From: Micromonospora echinofusca
Lineage (GTDB): Bacteria; Actinomycetota; Actinomycetes; Mycobacteriales; Micromonosporaceae
Assembly (NCBI RefSeq): GCF_017614955.1
Contig: NZ_WVUH01000015.1
Coordinates: 1 to 38,913, forward strand
DNA: 38,913 nt
Direction of reading: 5' to 3'
Part shown: positions 31,747 to 38,913 of the stretch, piece by piece
Layout: every line of letters starts with the position of its first letter
Numbering within the stretch: the first letter of the stretch is position 1
The notes under the pieces: model-generated
The model's database searches: none
The model's input: the letters and a program-made list of their open reading frames with translations, nothing else
Told to the model about the DNA's origin: nothing
Program-made: the position numbers and the translations under genes

Positions 31747-31791
31747 TCGTCTGGGCCCGCCGTGGGCCGGCCAGCTCTTGCGAAACGCGAC

Positions 31792-32823
31792 CTAGTTGGG
31801 CTGCACCGCCTCCGGCGGTGGCACCGCGAAGTACGGGTCGGTGGCGAACTCCCGGTACGCCGCGAGCCCTTCGGGGTCGTCGTCGAACGTGCTGTCGTAC
31901 TTCGGCTTCTCGTTCTTCTGCGCGAAGTAGACCACCGCCTTGATCTGGGGGTGCCGCTTGACGTACTCGTGGGCCTCGCGCAGCCAGCCGCCCCGCTGGC
32001 CGGGCTTCCCGGCGGTGGTCACCCCGAACTCGCCGATCAGCACGGGTCGGGGGTGTTTGCTGGCGAACGCCATGAAGGCGTCCATCTGCGGGGCGAAGCC
32101 GTCGAAGTCCGGACCCGGGTAGACGTCCGTGCAGAGCCAGTCGACCTGGTCGTCGCCCGGGTAGTACGCGGCGGCGTTCCGGCCGGGCTCGACGAACCCG
32201 AGCACGTGCGGGCACCAGACGAACCCGGCGTTGGTGGTGCCGACCTCGACGAAGATGGCCCGGATGTGCTTCCAGGCCGCCACGTAGTCCTCCGGCGAAC
32301 GGACGCTGGCGGCCAGGTTCGGCCGGTCCATCTCCCAGCGCCAACGCAGCAGGATCGGTACGTTGAGCTGCTTGATCTCCTCGGCCCGGCGCCGGATGAG
32401 CTGGTCGTACACGCCGCTGGTGATGGAGCGGGTGTCGGTGCCGGACCAGGAGACCAGGGGCAGCATCCCGGCTTCCAGGTAGGCCCGCTCGGTCGGGCTG
32501 GGGAAGTTCTTGGCCCAGTCGTGGAACATGTGACCCACCGCGACCTTCCCGCCGGTCTGCTCACCGAAGGCGGTCAGCGCGGCGACCCGGCTGGCCGGGT
32601 TCTCCGGCCCGTCGGGGCGGACCCACGCGCCGAGCCAGGCACCCTTGTCCGGGATGTCCGGACCCCAGCCGGTGGTGGCCAGGCCGCCGGCCGGCCGGGG
32701 GGTGACCGCCGGAGCGGCGGTGGTCGGCGGAACGAACGACGGTGGTGCCGGGTCACCCTGGCAGGCCGTCAGGGTGAGGGTCGATCCCAGCAGGACCGCC
32801 ATCACACCGCGGACTCGGTTCAC
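31792..32823 (-). CDS. GH26-like glycoside hydrolase lipoprotein
   Basis: The 343-residue exported protein starts at GTG 32823 after GGAGGTG. The lipobox LTAC (C21) predicts a lipid-anchored protein outside the membrane. The catalytic domain resembles GH26 (beta-mannanase and relatives). The acid/base glutamate appears to be E164 in LLRWRWEMDR, and the nucleophile E265 in PVLIGEFGVT. Supporting strands include VGHMFHDWAKNFPS, LPLVSWSG and DWLCTDVYPGPDFDGF. In a polysaccharide operon such an enzyme may trim, edit or release the polymer. Polymer identity and bond specificity are unknown; GH26 also includes other 1,3/1,4-glycanases. Confidence 0.86.
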   Translation of the reverse strand: MNRVRGVMAVLLGSTLTLTACQGDPAPPSFVPPTTAAPAVTPRPAGGLATTGWGPDIPDKGAWLGAWVRPDGPENPASRVAALTAFGEQTGGKVAVGHMFHDWAKNFPSPTERAYLEAGMLPLVSWSGTDTRSITSGVYDQLIRRRAEEIKQLNVPILLRWRWEMDRPNLAASVRSPEDYVAAWKHIRAIFVEVGTTNAGFVWCPHVLGFVEPGRNAAAYYPGDDQVDWLCTDVYPGPDFDGFAPQMDAFMAFASKHPRPVLIGEFGVTTAGKPGQRGGWLREAHEYVKRHPQIKAVVYFAQKNEKPKYDSTFDDDPEGLAAYREFATDPYFAVPPPEAVQPN

Positions 32824-32890
32824 TCTTTCCGCACCTCCCCGTGCCGATACCGCCGGTGGGCCGGCGATTGACGTCCAGTGTGGAATACCG

Positions 32891-34486
32891 TCAACGCCTC
32901 CGGCCACGCCGCAGCGTGCGCAGAGCGTCGAGTTGCAAAGCCCGACGGAACCGCCAGACCAGTGCCGCGTACCCGAGGGTGCCGACCAGGGCGACCGCCG
33001 CCAGCACCGGCAGCCCGTCGCCGAACACCGGGCGGGCCAGCAGCGGCGGCAGCCCGTAGCAGACCACCGCCAGCCCGGCAGCGGTGAGCGTGCCCCGGCC
33101 GAACGGATGCAGCCGGTACGCCCAGAAGAGCTGGGCCAGCGGCACCAGGTTGCTGATCAGGATCGACGCGGACCAGGCGACCGCCGCGCCCATGATCCCG
33201 TACGGCGGGATGAGCAGCAGGTTCAGTACCAGGTTGACCAGGGTGCCGACCAGCGCGTTGTAGAAGGTCCAGGCGGTCCGGCCGGCCATGTTCAGCACCG
33301 TGTCGACCATGCCGCAGCCGGTGGCGACCAACATGGTCAGGGCCAGGTAGACGGTGACCGACCGGCCGGCGAGGTACTCGGCGCCGAAGATGGCCAGCAC
33401 CGGCTCGGCGAAGGTGGCGAAGAGCAGGTAGGTCGGCCAGGCCAGCAGGACCAGCCAACCGGTCGCGGCCTGGTACAGCCGCCCCGCCCCGGCCCGGTCG
33501 TCCCGGACCAGGTGCTCGGCCAGGCGGTGCTGCACGGCGGTGGAGAGGGCCTGCCCGGAGAGCTGCCCGAGGGCCAGGAAGCGGGTGGCGGCGGTGTAGG
33601 TCGCCGCGTCCGCCAGGCCGCGCATCGTACCGAGCAGCACGATGTCCATCCGCTGCACGGCCATCTGCCCGAGGCTGGTCAGGGCGCGGGGACCGGTGTA
33701 CCGCCAGTACACCCCGAACTCCTCCCGGAACCCGACCCGCCGGTCGGTCCCGGTCGGCCCGGCGGTGGCGGGCGTGCCGGTCGGCCCGGCGGCGGCGCGT
33801 TCCGCCCGCCGGACCAGCCGGGCCAGCCAGATCAGCGCGATCAGCCCGGCGGGAAGGTACGGCGCCGCCCAGGTCAGCGGCAGCGCGGTGGCGGCGGAGA
33901 GCCCGAGCAGCGCGGCCAGGCTCACCCCCAGCAGTTGCAGGCCGGTCCGCCCCACCCGCTCGATCAGCAGCAGCGGACGCATCCGGCCGAAGCCCCGGCA
34001 GGCGGCCAACGCGAAGTCGCAGAGCGCGGCGACCGGTACGAAGAGCAGCACGGCCCGCAGCGCCGGTACCGCCCCGTCGACCGGCTCGGCGGAGGTCAAC
34101 GCGACCAGCTCCGGGGCGGCCCACCAGCCGACCGCCGCGAGCACCGTCCCCACCAGCAGCACCGGAACCAGCGCGACCAGCACCGACGCGCGGATCCGCT
34201 GCGGCTGACCCAGGGTGCGGTACCGGCTGATGAAGTAGACCGAGCCGACGCCGGTACCGAGCCGGGCCGCCGCGTACAGGATCATGAACGCGCTGGTGGT
34301 GGTGAAGAAGAGGCCGGCGTCGACCTTCGACCAGTTCCGGGTGACCACCACGTTCAACCCGAACCCGGCGATCGCGGCGACCGCCACCCCGAGCAGGTTG
34401 GTCACCCCGTGCCGGGCCGCGCCACCCAGCCCGGCGTCCGCCGGCCGGGGCGGTGCTAGCGACGCCACGACGGTACGCGTCCCCAC
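32891..34486 (-). CDS. polysaccharide flippase (Wzx/MVF-like)
   Basis: The 531-residue integral membrane protein has 12-14 helices, starting GVTNLLGVAVAAIAGFGLNVVVTRNWSKVDAGLFFTTTSAFMIL. This is the typical Wzx/polysaccharide biosynthesis protein opening. Others include WAAPYLPAGLIALIWLARLVRRAE and GTLVNLVLNLLLIPPYGIMGAAVAWSASILISNLVPLAQLFW, where NLLLIPPYGIMGAA is characteristic of the family. It moves lipid-linked repeat units across the membrane. The GTG at 34486 overlaps the sulfotransferase stop by 31 bases; a GTG at 34468 is an alternative. The C-terminal RRALQLDALRTLRRGRRR tail is basic and cytoplasmic. Confidence 0.91.
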   Translation of the reverse strand: MGTRTVVASLAPPRPADAGLGGAARHGVTNLLGVAVAAIAGFGLNVVVTRNWSKVDAGLFFTTTSAFMILYAAARLGTGVGSVYFISRYRTLGQPQRIRASVLVALVPVLLVGTVLAAVGWWAAPELVALTSAEPVDGAVPALRAVLLFVPVAALCDFALAACRGFGRMRPLLLIERVGRTGLQLLGVSLAALLGLSAATALPLTWAAPYLPAGLIALIWLARLVRRAERAAAGPTGTPATAGPTGTDRRVGFREEFGVYWRYTGPRALTSLGQMAVQRMDIVLLGTMRGLADAATYTAATRFLALGQLSGQALSTAVQHRLAEHLVRDDRAGAGRLYQAATGWLVLLAWPTYLLFATFAEPVLAIFGAEYLAGRSVTVYLALTMLVATGCGMVDTVLNMAGRTAWTFYNALVGTLVNLVLNLLLIPPYGIMGAAVAWSASILISNLVPLAQLFWAYRLHPFGRGTLTAAGLAVVCYGLPPLLARPVFGDGLPVLAAVALVGTLGYAALVWRFRRALQLDALRTLRRGRRR

Positions 34487-35316
34487 CAGGCGGTCAGCCG
34501 CTCGTCGTACGGGACGAAGTGCTCCTCCAGCCGGGCCCGCAGCGCCGGGTCCATCGGCGACCGGGACCGTGCGTTGTGCTTGCCGAACGAGATGTCCGCC
34601 CAGTGCGGCAGGCCGAGGAAGTCGCAGACCGCGTCGAAGGCCGGCCTCGGCTCGGCGAAGAAGTCGTCGGCGTCGATGACGTGCAGCCGGTCCCGCCCGA
34701 AGATCCCCTCCAGGCGCTCCAACTGCTCGACGTACTGGCCCCGGCTCAGGTACGCGTTGTGCTGGTAGTGGTGCGAGTGGTACGTCGGATCGGCGATCAG
34801 CTTCTCCCGCTCCCCGGCGATCCGGGACTGTTCCAGCTCCAGGGCCCGCTCGAACGGCTCCGACTCGAAACCGCGCGCCGACTCGTGGGTGTGCGCGGAG
34901 TAGGCCCGCTCCACCGGATCACGCAGCAGCACCAGCAGCCGCACCTGCGGCAGGTCCCGGGCGATCCGTTCGCCGGCCAGCGGGTGGAACATGTAGTACG
35001 GGCTCGACTCGCCGGTCACCGCGCGTACCCCGATCCGCTCCCGGACCGCCTCCGCCCGCTTCACCGTCGGGAAGTGCCCGAGGTACCAGTTCATCCCCTG
35101 GTCGTAGCCGGTGTCGAAGTAGTGCACACCCTTGTGGTACGTCGCCGGCAGCACCCCCGGATGCTGGGAGAGCGTCTTGAACAGGGAGGTCGTGCCGCAC
35201 CGCTGGGCGCCCACGATGAGGAAGTCGGGGGCCAGGCGCGAACCGGCCGTCCACCGGCCCACCGTGCGGCTCACCGAGCGGACCGCCCGCCGGGCCTGCG
35301 CCTTCACCAGGGTCAC
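34456..35316 (-). CDS. sulfotransferase
   Basis: The 286-residue enzyme transfers sulfate from PAPS to an acceptor, here probably a sugar of the polysaccharide. Visible are the PAPS 5'-phosphosulfate loop DFLIVGAQRCGTTSLFKTL (residues about 31-49), a HKGVHYFDTGY acceptor-site stretch, TGESSPYYMFHP, and the 3'-phosphate-binding RDPVERAYSAH (132-142). The C-terminus (FLGLPHW...FGKHNARSRSPMDPALRARLEEHF) matches heparan/NodH-type sulfotransferases. The GTG start overlaps the kinase-fold gene by four bases (GTGA). A cytoplasmic location is expected, since there is no signal peptide. Confidence 0.92.
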   Translation of the reverse strand: MTLVKAQARRAVRSVSRTVGRWTAGSRLAPDFLIVGAQRCGTTSLFKTLSQHPGVLPATYHKGVHYFDTGYDQGMNWYLGHFPTVKRAEAVRERIGVRAVTGESSPYYMFHPLAGERIARDLPQVRLLVLLRDPVERAYSAHTHESARGFESEPFERALELEQSRIAGEREKLIADPTYHSHHYQHNAYLSRGQYVEQLERLEGIFGRDRLHVIDADDFFAEPRPAFDAVCDFLGLPHWADISFGKHNARSRSPMDPALRARLEEHFVPYDERLTAWWGRVPSWRR

Positions 35317-36542
35317 TTCGCCACTCCTCCCTCACCGGCCCGGTTGGCCAGGTGATCTTCCACCGCCGGCAGCAGCCAGGCGGCCACGTGCCCCAGCCGG
35401 GCGCCCGCCTCGGCCTGCCGGTCGTGCAGGTACCGGGCGGCCAGCTCGACCAGGTAGAGCACCGCCACCAGGTCGGCCGTACCGGCCGGCTGGCCGAACG
35501 GGGCCAGCGTGCCGGCCGCCCCGGCCAGCAGCTCCCGGGCCGCCGCCACCGGCTCCGTCCCGGACCGGGTCACCGCCGTCTGCAACCGTCGGTGCAGGGC
35601 GTCGTACCCGGCCGGAACCCCGGTGTCGAAGCGTTCCCAGTCCCACACCAGCACCCGCCCGTCGGCCAGGACCGCGCTGTTGCCGCCGTTCCAGTCACCG
35701 TGCCACGACCCGAAGGCCAGCACCGGGTCGACCCGGGTCACCCCGGCCAGGACCGACTGCAACCGCCCGGTCTCCGCCCGGTCACCCAGCTCGGCCACCG
35801 TACCGGCCAGCCGCCCGGCGTAACCGCTGGCAGCGTACGGCTCCCGGGTGGTACCCAGACAGTCGCTCACCGCGACCATCGCGGCCTGCTCGCCCTCGGC
35901 GGCGGCGGTCGGGGCGGCCCGGGGCAGACCCACCGGCAGGGCACTCTGCACCAGCAGCGCGTGCCCACCCCACGAACCGTGGTGCAGCACCTCGGCGACG
36001 GTGACCCCGGGAATCCCGACCGTGCCGAGCCGGCGCAGCGCGGACGCCTCCGCGTCGACCAGCTTGCGGGTGAGCGGGTCCACGCCCAGCTTGGCGTAGC
36101 CGAGGGGCTCACCACGCCGGCCGAGCAACTGCACCACCGGCTTGCGGTTGGCCCGCGCCGGGCTGACGTGGATGCTCAGCAGGGCCGGCCGGCCCAGCAC
36201 GTCGGCCAGGTGGGCGTCGAGCGTGCCGGCGGTGGGTGCGACGACCAGCCGGTCCCGGAACGCGAGCGGACCCAGGCCGGTACGGAACGCAACGGCCAGC
36301 AACTGCCGCTTGAGCCGGGCCGTCAGTCCGACCGCCTCGGTGGCGTGCCGGACCGCGCTGGCAGCGGCCCGGCGGGAACCGGTCGGCACCAGCAGCCGGG
36401 GGCGGGCCGCCGAGGGGACCACGACCCAGCCGGCGCCGCCGCGCCGCAGCGTCGCGTCGGCCGGTGGCGGCCAGACCTGGGTGGCCAACTCGGGGAGGTA
36501 CGCCGAGCGCGCGTCACCGCCGACCGGCGGCCGGACAACCAT
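35313..36542 (-). CDS. aminoglycoside phosphotransferase-fold kinase
   Basis: The 409-residue soluble protein has a C-terminal APH/choline-kinase-like domain. The catalytic loop is SWHGDWNGGNSAVL (HGD-x4-N pattern), followed by the metal-binding VLVWDWERFDTGVPAGYD. An N-lobe with KPVVQLLGRRGEPLGYAKLGVDPLTRKLVDAEASALRRL carries the probable ATP-binding lysine (YAKLG). The first 110 residues are a less familiar Arg-rich region. It is coupled to the polymerase gene (TGATG) and to the sulfotransferase gene (GTGA). Within this operon it probably phosphorylates a sugar or polymer intermediate; antibiotic resistance is less likely. Confidence 0.83.
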   Translation of the reverse strand: MVVRPPVGGDARSAYLPELATQVWPPPADATLRRGGAGWVVVPSAARPRLLVPTGSRRAAASAVRHATEAVGLTARLKRQLLAVAFRTGLGPLAFRDRLVVAPTAGTLDAHLADVLGRPALLSIHVSPARANRKPVVQLLGRRGEPLGYAKLGVDPLTRKLVDAEASALRRLGTVGIPGVTVAEVLHHGSWGGHALLVQSALPVGLPRAAPTAAAEGEQAAMVAVSDCLGTTREPYAASGYAGRLAGTVAELGDRAETGRLQSVLAGVTRVDPVLAFGSWHGDWNGGNSAVLADGRVLVWDWERFDTGVPAGYDALHRRLQTAVTRSGTEPVAAARELLAGAAGTLAPFGQPAGTADLVAVLYLVELAARYLHDRQAEAGARLGHVAAWLLPAVEDHLANRAGEGGVAK

Positions 36543-38047
36543 CAGTGCTTCCCCCGTTCGAGGCGGGCCCGCAGCTCGGCGCCCTCGGTCCGGGCCGCGC
36601 GGGCGGCGAGTGCCTCCCGGCGGGCCGCCCGGACGTGGACGTCGTTGCGGGTGAGGAGGGCCACGCTGATCAACCCGTACGCCAGGGTGGTGTTCAGCGA
36701 GCCGTAGAGGAACTGGAAGAAGAGCATCAGGATCAGCACGAGGCTACCGGCGATGCCGATCGGGGTGTGGTCGTGCCGGAACCGCCACAGGCACCAGAGA
36801 AAGAAGCCGCTGTAGCAAACGGCGCCCACGTAGCCCTGCCCGGTGAGCAGGTTCCACAGCTGACCGTTGCTGCCGAGTTCCCGGTTGCCGCACTGTTTGC
36901 AGTCGGCCGACTTGCCCACCGCGATGGACCGGTTGCTGCCGATCAGCGCCCGGTTCGCGCCGTACCCGAGCACCGGGGAGTGGTTCGCCGCGTTCACCGC
37001 GCCGTTGGACAGGGTGGCCCGGATGTCGTCGCTGTGGCCGTTGGCCATCCGCTCGTTGAGCAGGTTGCCGAGTGGGGAGGCGAGGATGAGCACCCCGCCG
37101 AGCGCGGTGGCCAGCGCCAGCCCGGCCAGGACCGCTATCCGGCCGCGCAGTGCGAGCCGGACCGCCACGTACACCGCCGCGATCACCAGGCCGATCCAGA
37201 GTCCCCGGTTCAGCGAGTACACGATCGGGAAGACCGCCGCGACCACCAGCGCGTACCCGGTGAACCGCCGGAACCCGCCGCCGAGCACCACCCAGCCCAC
37301 GATGAACCAGATGAGCAGGATGGCCATGTTCTCGCCCCAGGTGTTCGTGTACTCGAACGGGGCGGCCGGCCGGGGCGAACTCGCCTCCCCTGCCAGCACC
37401 TCCTGGACCTGGGCCACCTCGACGTGCATCAGCCGGCTGACGAAGGGTTCCTTCGCGATGGCGGACGGCAGGACGTAGTTCAGTGGGGCGATGAACTTGA
37501 GCTGGGGGAAGAGCGCACCGACGTACCCGCCGACGATGGTGACGACGGCCATGAACCCGAAGAGCCGGACCAGCCGGTGCCGGGGCAGCTCCCGCTCGCT
37601 CAGGTTGATGACGTAGAGCATCGTCACGGTCAGCGCGGTGTAGTTCATCACCCGGATGGCCCAGCCGATGTACCGGCCGGACCCGGACGGCGGCAGGGTG
37701 TCCGGGGCGGTCAGGTCCAGCATCAGCCCGGACAGCACCACCCAGACCAGCAGGATCAGCCAGATGCCGAATCCGGGCGGGACACGGACGGTGCCCTTGC
37801 GGTACAGCTGGAACGCCATCGGGACGGCCAGGATGGCGAAGATGAAGGAGGGCAGGCCCAGCGCCCACCACACCGGGTAGAGCACGAAGAGTGCGGTGAC
37901 CGGCCAGGCCGGTGGCAGCCGCAGCGACCAGCGACCGAGCCGGGCTGCCCGCCCGCCGGCCGGTCCGCCGCTGGTGGGGATGCCACTGGTCGGGAGGCCG
38001 GCCGGCCCCGGCTCCCCGGCGGAGCGGCTCGGGGCGAGGGTGCTCAT
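36542..38047 (-). CDS. O-antigen ligase/polymerase-like membrane protein
   Basis: The 501-residue protein starts at ATG 38047, overlapping the upstream gene by ATGA. A Pro/Gly-rich N-terminus (about 45 residues) precedes about 11-12 helices. A large outer loop (about residues 180-230) includes PFVSRLMHVEVAQVQEVLAGE. The Wzy_C-like region contains FPIVYSLNRGLWIGLVIAAVYVAVRL and a late loop with NAANHSPVLGYGANRAL, ADCKQCGNRELGSNGQLWNLLTGQGYVG. Polymerases and ligases of this group join lipid-linked repeat units outside the membrane. Polymerase versus ligase cannot be told by eye. A CKQC pair in the loop is notable. Confidence 0.88.
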   Translation of the reverse strand: MSTLAPSRSAGEPGPAGLPTSGIPTSGGPAGGRAARLGRWSLRLPPAWPVTALFVLYPVWWALGLPSFIFAILAVPMAFQLYRKGTVRVPPGFGIWLILLVWVVLSGLMLDLTAPDTLPPSGSGRYIGWAIRVMNYTALTVTMLYVINLSERELPRHRLVRLFGFMAVVTIVGGYVGALFPQLKFIAPLNYVLPSAIAKEPFVSRLMHVEVAQVQEVLAGEASSPRPAAPFEYTNTWGENMAILLIWFIVGWVVLGGGFRRFTGYALVVAAVFPIVYSLNRGLWIGLVIAAVYVAVRLALRGRIAVLAGLALATALGGVLILASPLGNLLNERMANGHSDDIRATLSNGAVNAANHSPVLGYGANRALIGSNRSIAVGKSADCKQCGNRELGSNGQLWNLLTGQGYVGAVCYSGFFLWCLWRFRHDHTPIGIAGSLVLILMLFFQFLYGSLNTTLAYGLISVALLTRNDVHVRAARREALAARAARTEGAELRARLERGKH

Positions 38048-38913
38048 GCCACGGTGACCTTGGCCGTGGCCGGTGCGTAGACGACCCAGGCGGTGCCGGG
38101 TCGCGGACGGATCGGGACACCGGCGAGGTCGGTGACGTGGCAGACGGCCTTCTGCCCCGGCTTGCGCCACTTCGCCTTGGCGGTGGACGGCCCGGAGACC
38201 ACCAGCGCGGCCCCGTCACCGAAGACCTGTGCGCCCGGCAGTGACCGGGGGCTGGGCTTGCGCACGGTCAACGTGCGGTACGGCATGGTCAGGACGACCA
38301 CCGAGGCGGCGGAGACGGTGACCCGCCCCACCCGGCCCTGCCAGGTCCCACTGGCCGGGTCGTACCGCCAGGTCTGGGTGGGATGCCCGGGGGCGGCGAC
38401 GGTCAGCGTGCCGGCGGTGGTGACGTCCTGCGAGGCCAGCGGCGTACCGGTCTCGGCGTGCTGGAAGAGGGCGGTCGGGGCGGTACTGCCCGACGGGGCG
38501 GCGGCCAGCAGCGCCGCCGTGGAGGTGTAACCGGCGGAGAAGGCCGCCTTCCGGCTGGTCGGGGTCACCCCGGTCAGACCGGAGTCCTCGAACTGGCTGA
38601 GGAAACCGGTCGGCCCGCCGGTGTACCCGACGACCGGTTGGAGGACACCGACGCTGCGGATGTCGACCGGCCGGATCTCGGTGACCGGGCCGATCCGGGT
38701 GACGTCCCGGGACTGGAAGATCGCGGTCAGGTGCAGGCTGCCCGCTTCGGCGAACTCCTGGTAGACCAGGTCCGCCGCGTCGAGACCGGCCGGCGTGGTG
38801 GTCGACGTGACCCGGATCGGTGCGGCGACCGCCGGCCGGGCGGCCACCTCCGCCTTGGTGACCGGCAGGCCGGAGAGGGGAGCGAGCGGCAGTTGCGGGG
38901 TGGGGCTGGGTTT
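38044..38913 (-). CDS. DUF3048 (YerB-like) protein, cut by the right edge
   Basis: The C-terminal 289 residues are visible; the frame is open to the edge and reads PQLPLAPLSGLPVTKAEVAA at the cut. That is the typical start of the DUF3048 core (APLTGLPV...). The core holds DAADLVYQEFAEAGSLHLTAIFQSRDVTRIGPVTEIRPVDI, then PVVGYTGGPTGFLSQFEDSG, and the C-terminal part carries MPYRTLTVRKPSPRSLPGAQVFGDG. YerB-type proteins are usually lipoproteins on the outer face; the signal region lies outside the window. It is the first visible gene of the polysaccharide operon, coupled to the polymerase by ATGA. Its function is not established. Confidence 0.85.
   Translation of the reverse strand, partial: KPSPTPQLPLAPLSGLPVTKAEVAARPAVAAPIRVTSTTTPAGLDAADLVYQEFAEAGSLHLTAIFQSRDVTRIGPVTEIRPVDIRSVGVLQPVVGYTGGPTGFLSQFEDSGLTGVTPTSRKAAFSAGYTSTAALLAAAPSGSTAPTALFQHAETGTPLASQDVTTAGTLTVAAPGHPTQTWRYDPASGTWQGRVGRVTVSAASVVVLTMPYRTLTVRKPSPRSLPGAQVFGDGAALVVSGPSTAKAKWRKPGQKAVCHVTDLAGVPIRPRPGTAWVVYAPATAKVTVA

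Larger units (their letters stand above)
31476..31791. other. 316-base intergenic region between the propeller and GH26-like genes
   Basis: The gap holds a 20-base operator-like inverted repeat (31584-31603) that would serve the propeller gene, and a hairpin (31713-31746) that would end the polysaccharide operon. I see no convincing small gene and no clear -10/-35 pair. Confidence 0.5.

Noticed and set aside
28653..31943. Very long plus-strand open frame opposite the propeller and NUDIX genes
   Set aside because: It lies antisense to genes with clear domains, its translation is a low-complexity Gly/Arg/Val/Asp mixture, and such mirror frames are expected at this GC content. The same applies to long frames opposite the symporters and repeat proteins.
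35313..36542. Aminoglycoside resistance gene
   Set aside because: The kinase motif fits the APH fold, but the protein is coupled to polysaccharide genes, is longer than resistance enzymes and has an unrelated N-terminal region.

Overview
The window is very GC-rich DNA with strong third-position GC bias, many GTG/TTG starts and GGAGG-type ribosome binding sites. It encodes SigE-family sigma factors, DUF5701, DUF485/acetate symporters and LytTR regulators. This points to a filamentous actinomycete, most probably Micromonosporaceae (Micromonospora or a relative). That assignment is inference from gene style and intergenic palindromes, not from a marker gene. About 33 protein genes are visible, nearly all on the minus strand; the only plus-strand genes are a glycosyltransferase and a small unknown gene near the middle. 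No rRNA, tRNA, transposase, phage or CRISPR feature was seen.

Layout, left to right. Positions 1-1295 hold a possible partial gene and a nucleotide-sugar epimerase. Positions 1349-3561 hold a palindromic repeat pair, an ActP/DUF485 acetate-uptake operon and a CRP-like operator. Positions 3579-5943 hold a flavin reductase-like protein and an ECF sigma factor with a membrane partner. Positions 6153-9099 hold an ABC exporter and a disordered small protein. Positions 9223-11199 hold a secreted M23 peptidase with a tandem-repeat C-terminus. Positions 11324-13529 hold a second symporter with its small membrane partner, preceded by a phased cluster of DnaA-box-like sites. Positions 13609-17876 hold two tandem secreted proteins built of CarboxypepD-regulatory-like repeats. 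Positions 18143-20829 hold DUF5701 and a LytS/LytR-type two-component system.

From 20891 to the right edge the window is mainly a cell-surface polysaccharide locus. It holds a polyprenyl-phosphate sugar transferase, a GT4 glycosyltransferase, and a three-gene module (cytidylyltransferase, glycerol-1-phosphate-type dehydrogenase, CDP-alcohol phosphotransferase). It also holds a secreted beta-propeller protein and a tightly coupled operon running from the right edge to 31792. That operon encodes a DUF3048 lipoprotein (partial), an O-antigen ligase/polymerase-like membrane protein, a kinase-fold protein, a sulfotransferase, a Wzx-like flippase and a GH26-like lipoprotein. Together these can initiate, extend, decorate (sulfate and possibly glycerol-phosphate), flip, polymerise and trim an exopolysaccharide. 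A DNA glycosylase and a NUDIX enzyme are interspersed.

The observations most worth following up are the helically phased DnaA-box-like array far from any dnaA/dnaN, the putative CDP-glycerol module using an archaeal-type G1P dehydrogenase, the sulfotransferase/kinase-containing capsule operon, and the CRP-like operator in front of the acetate symporter operon.
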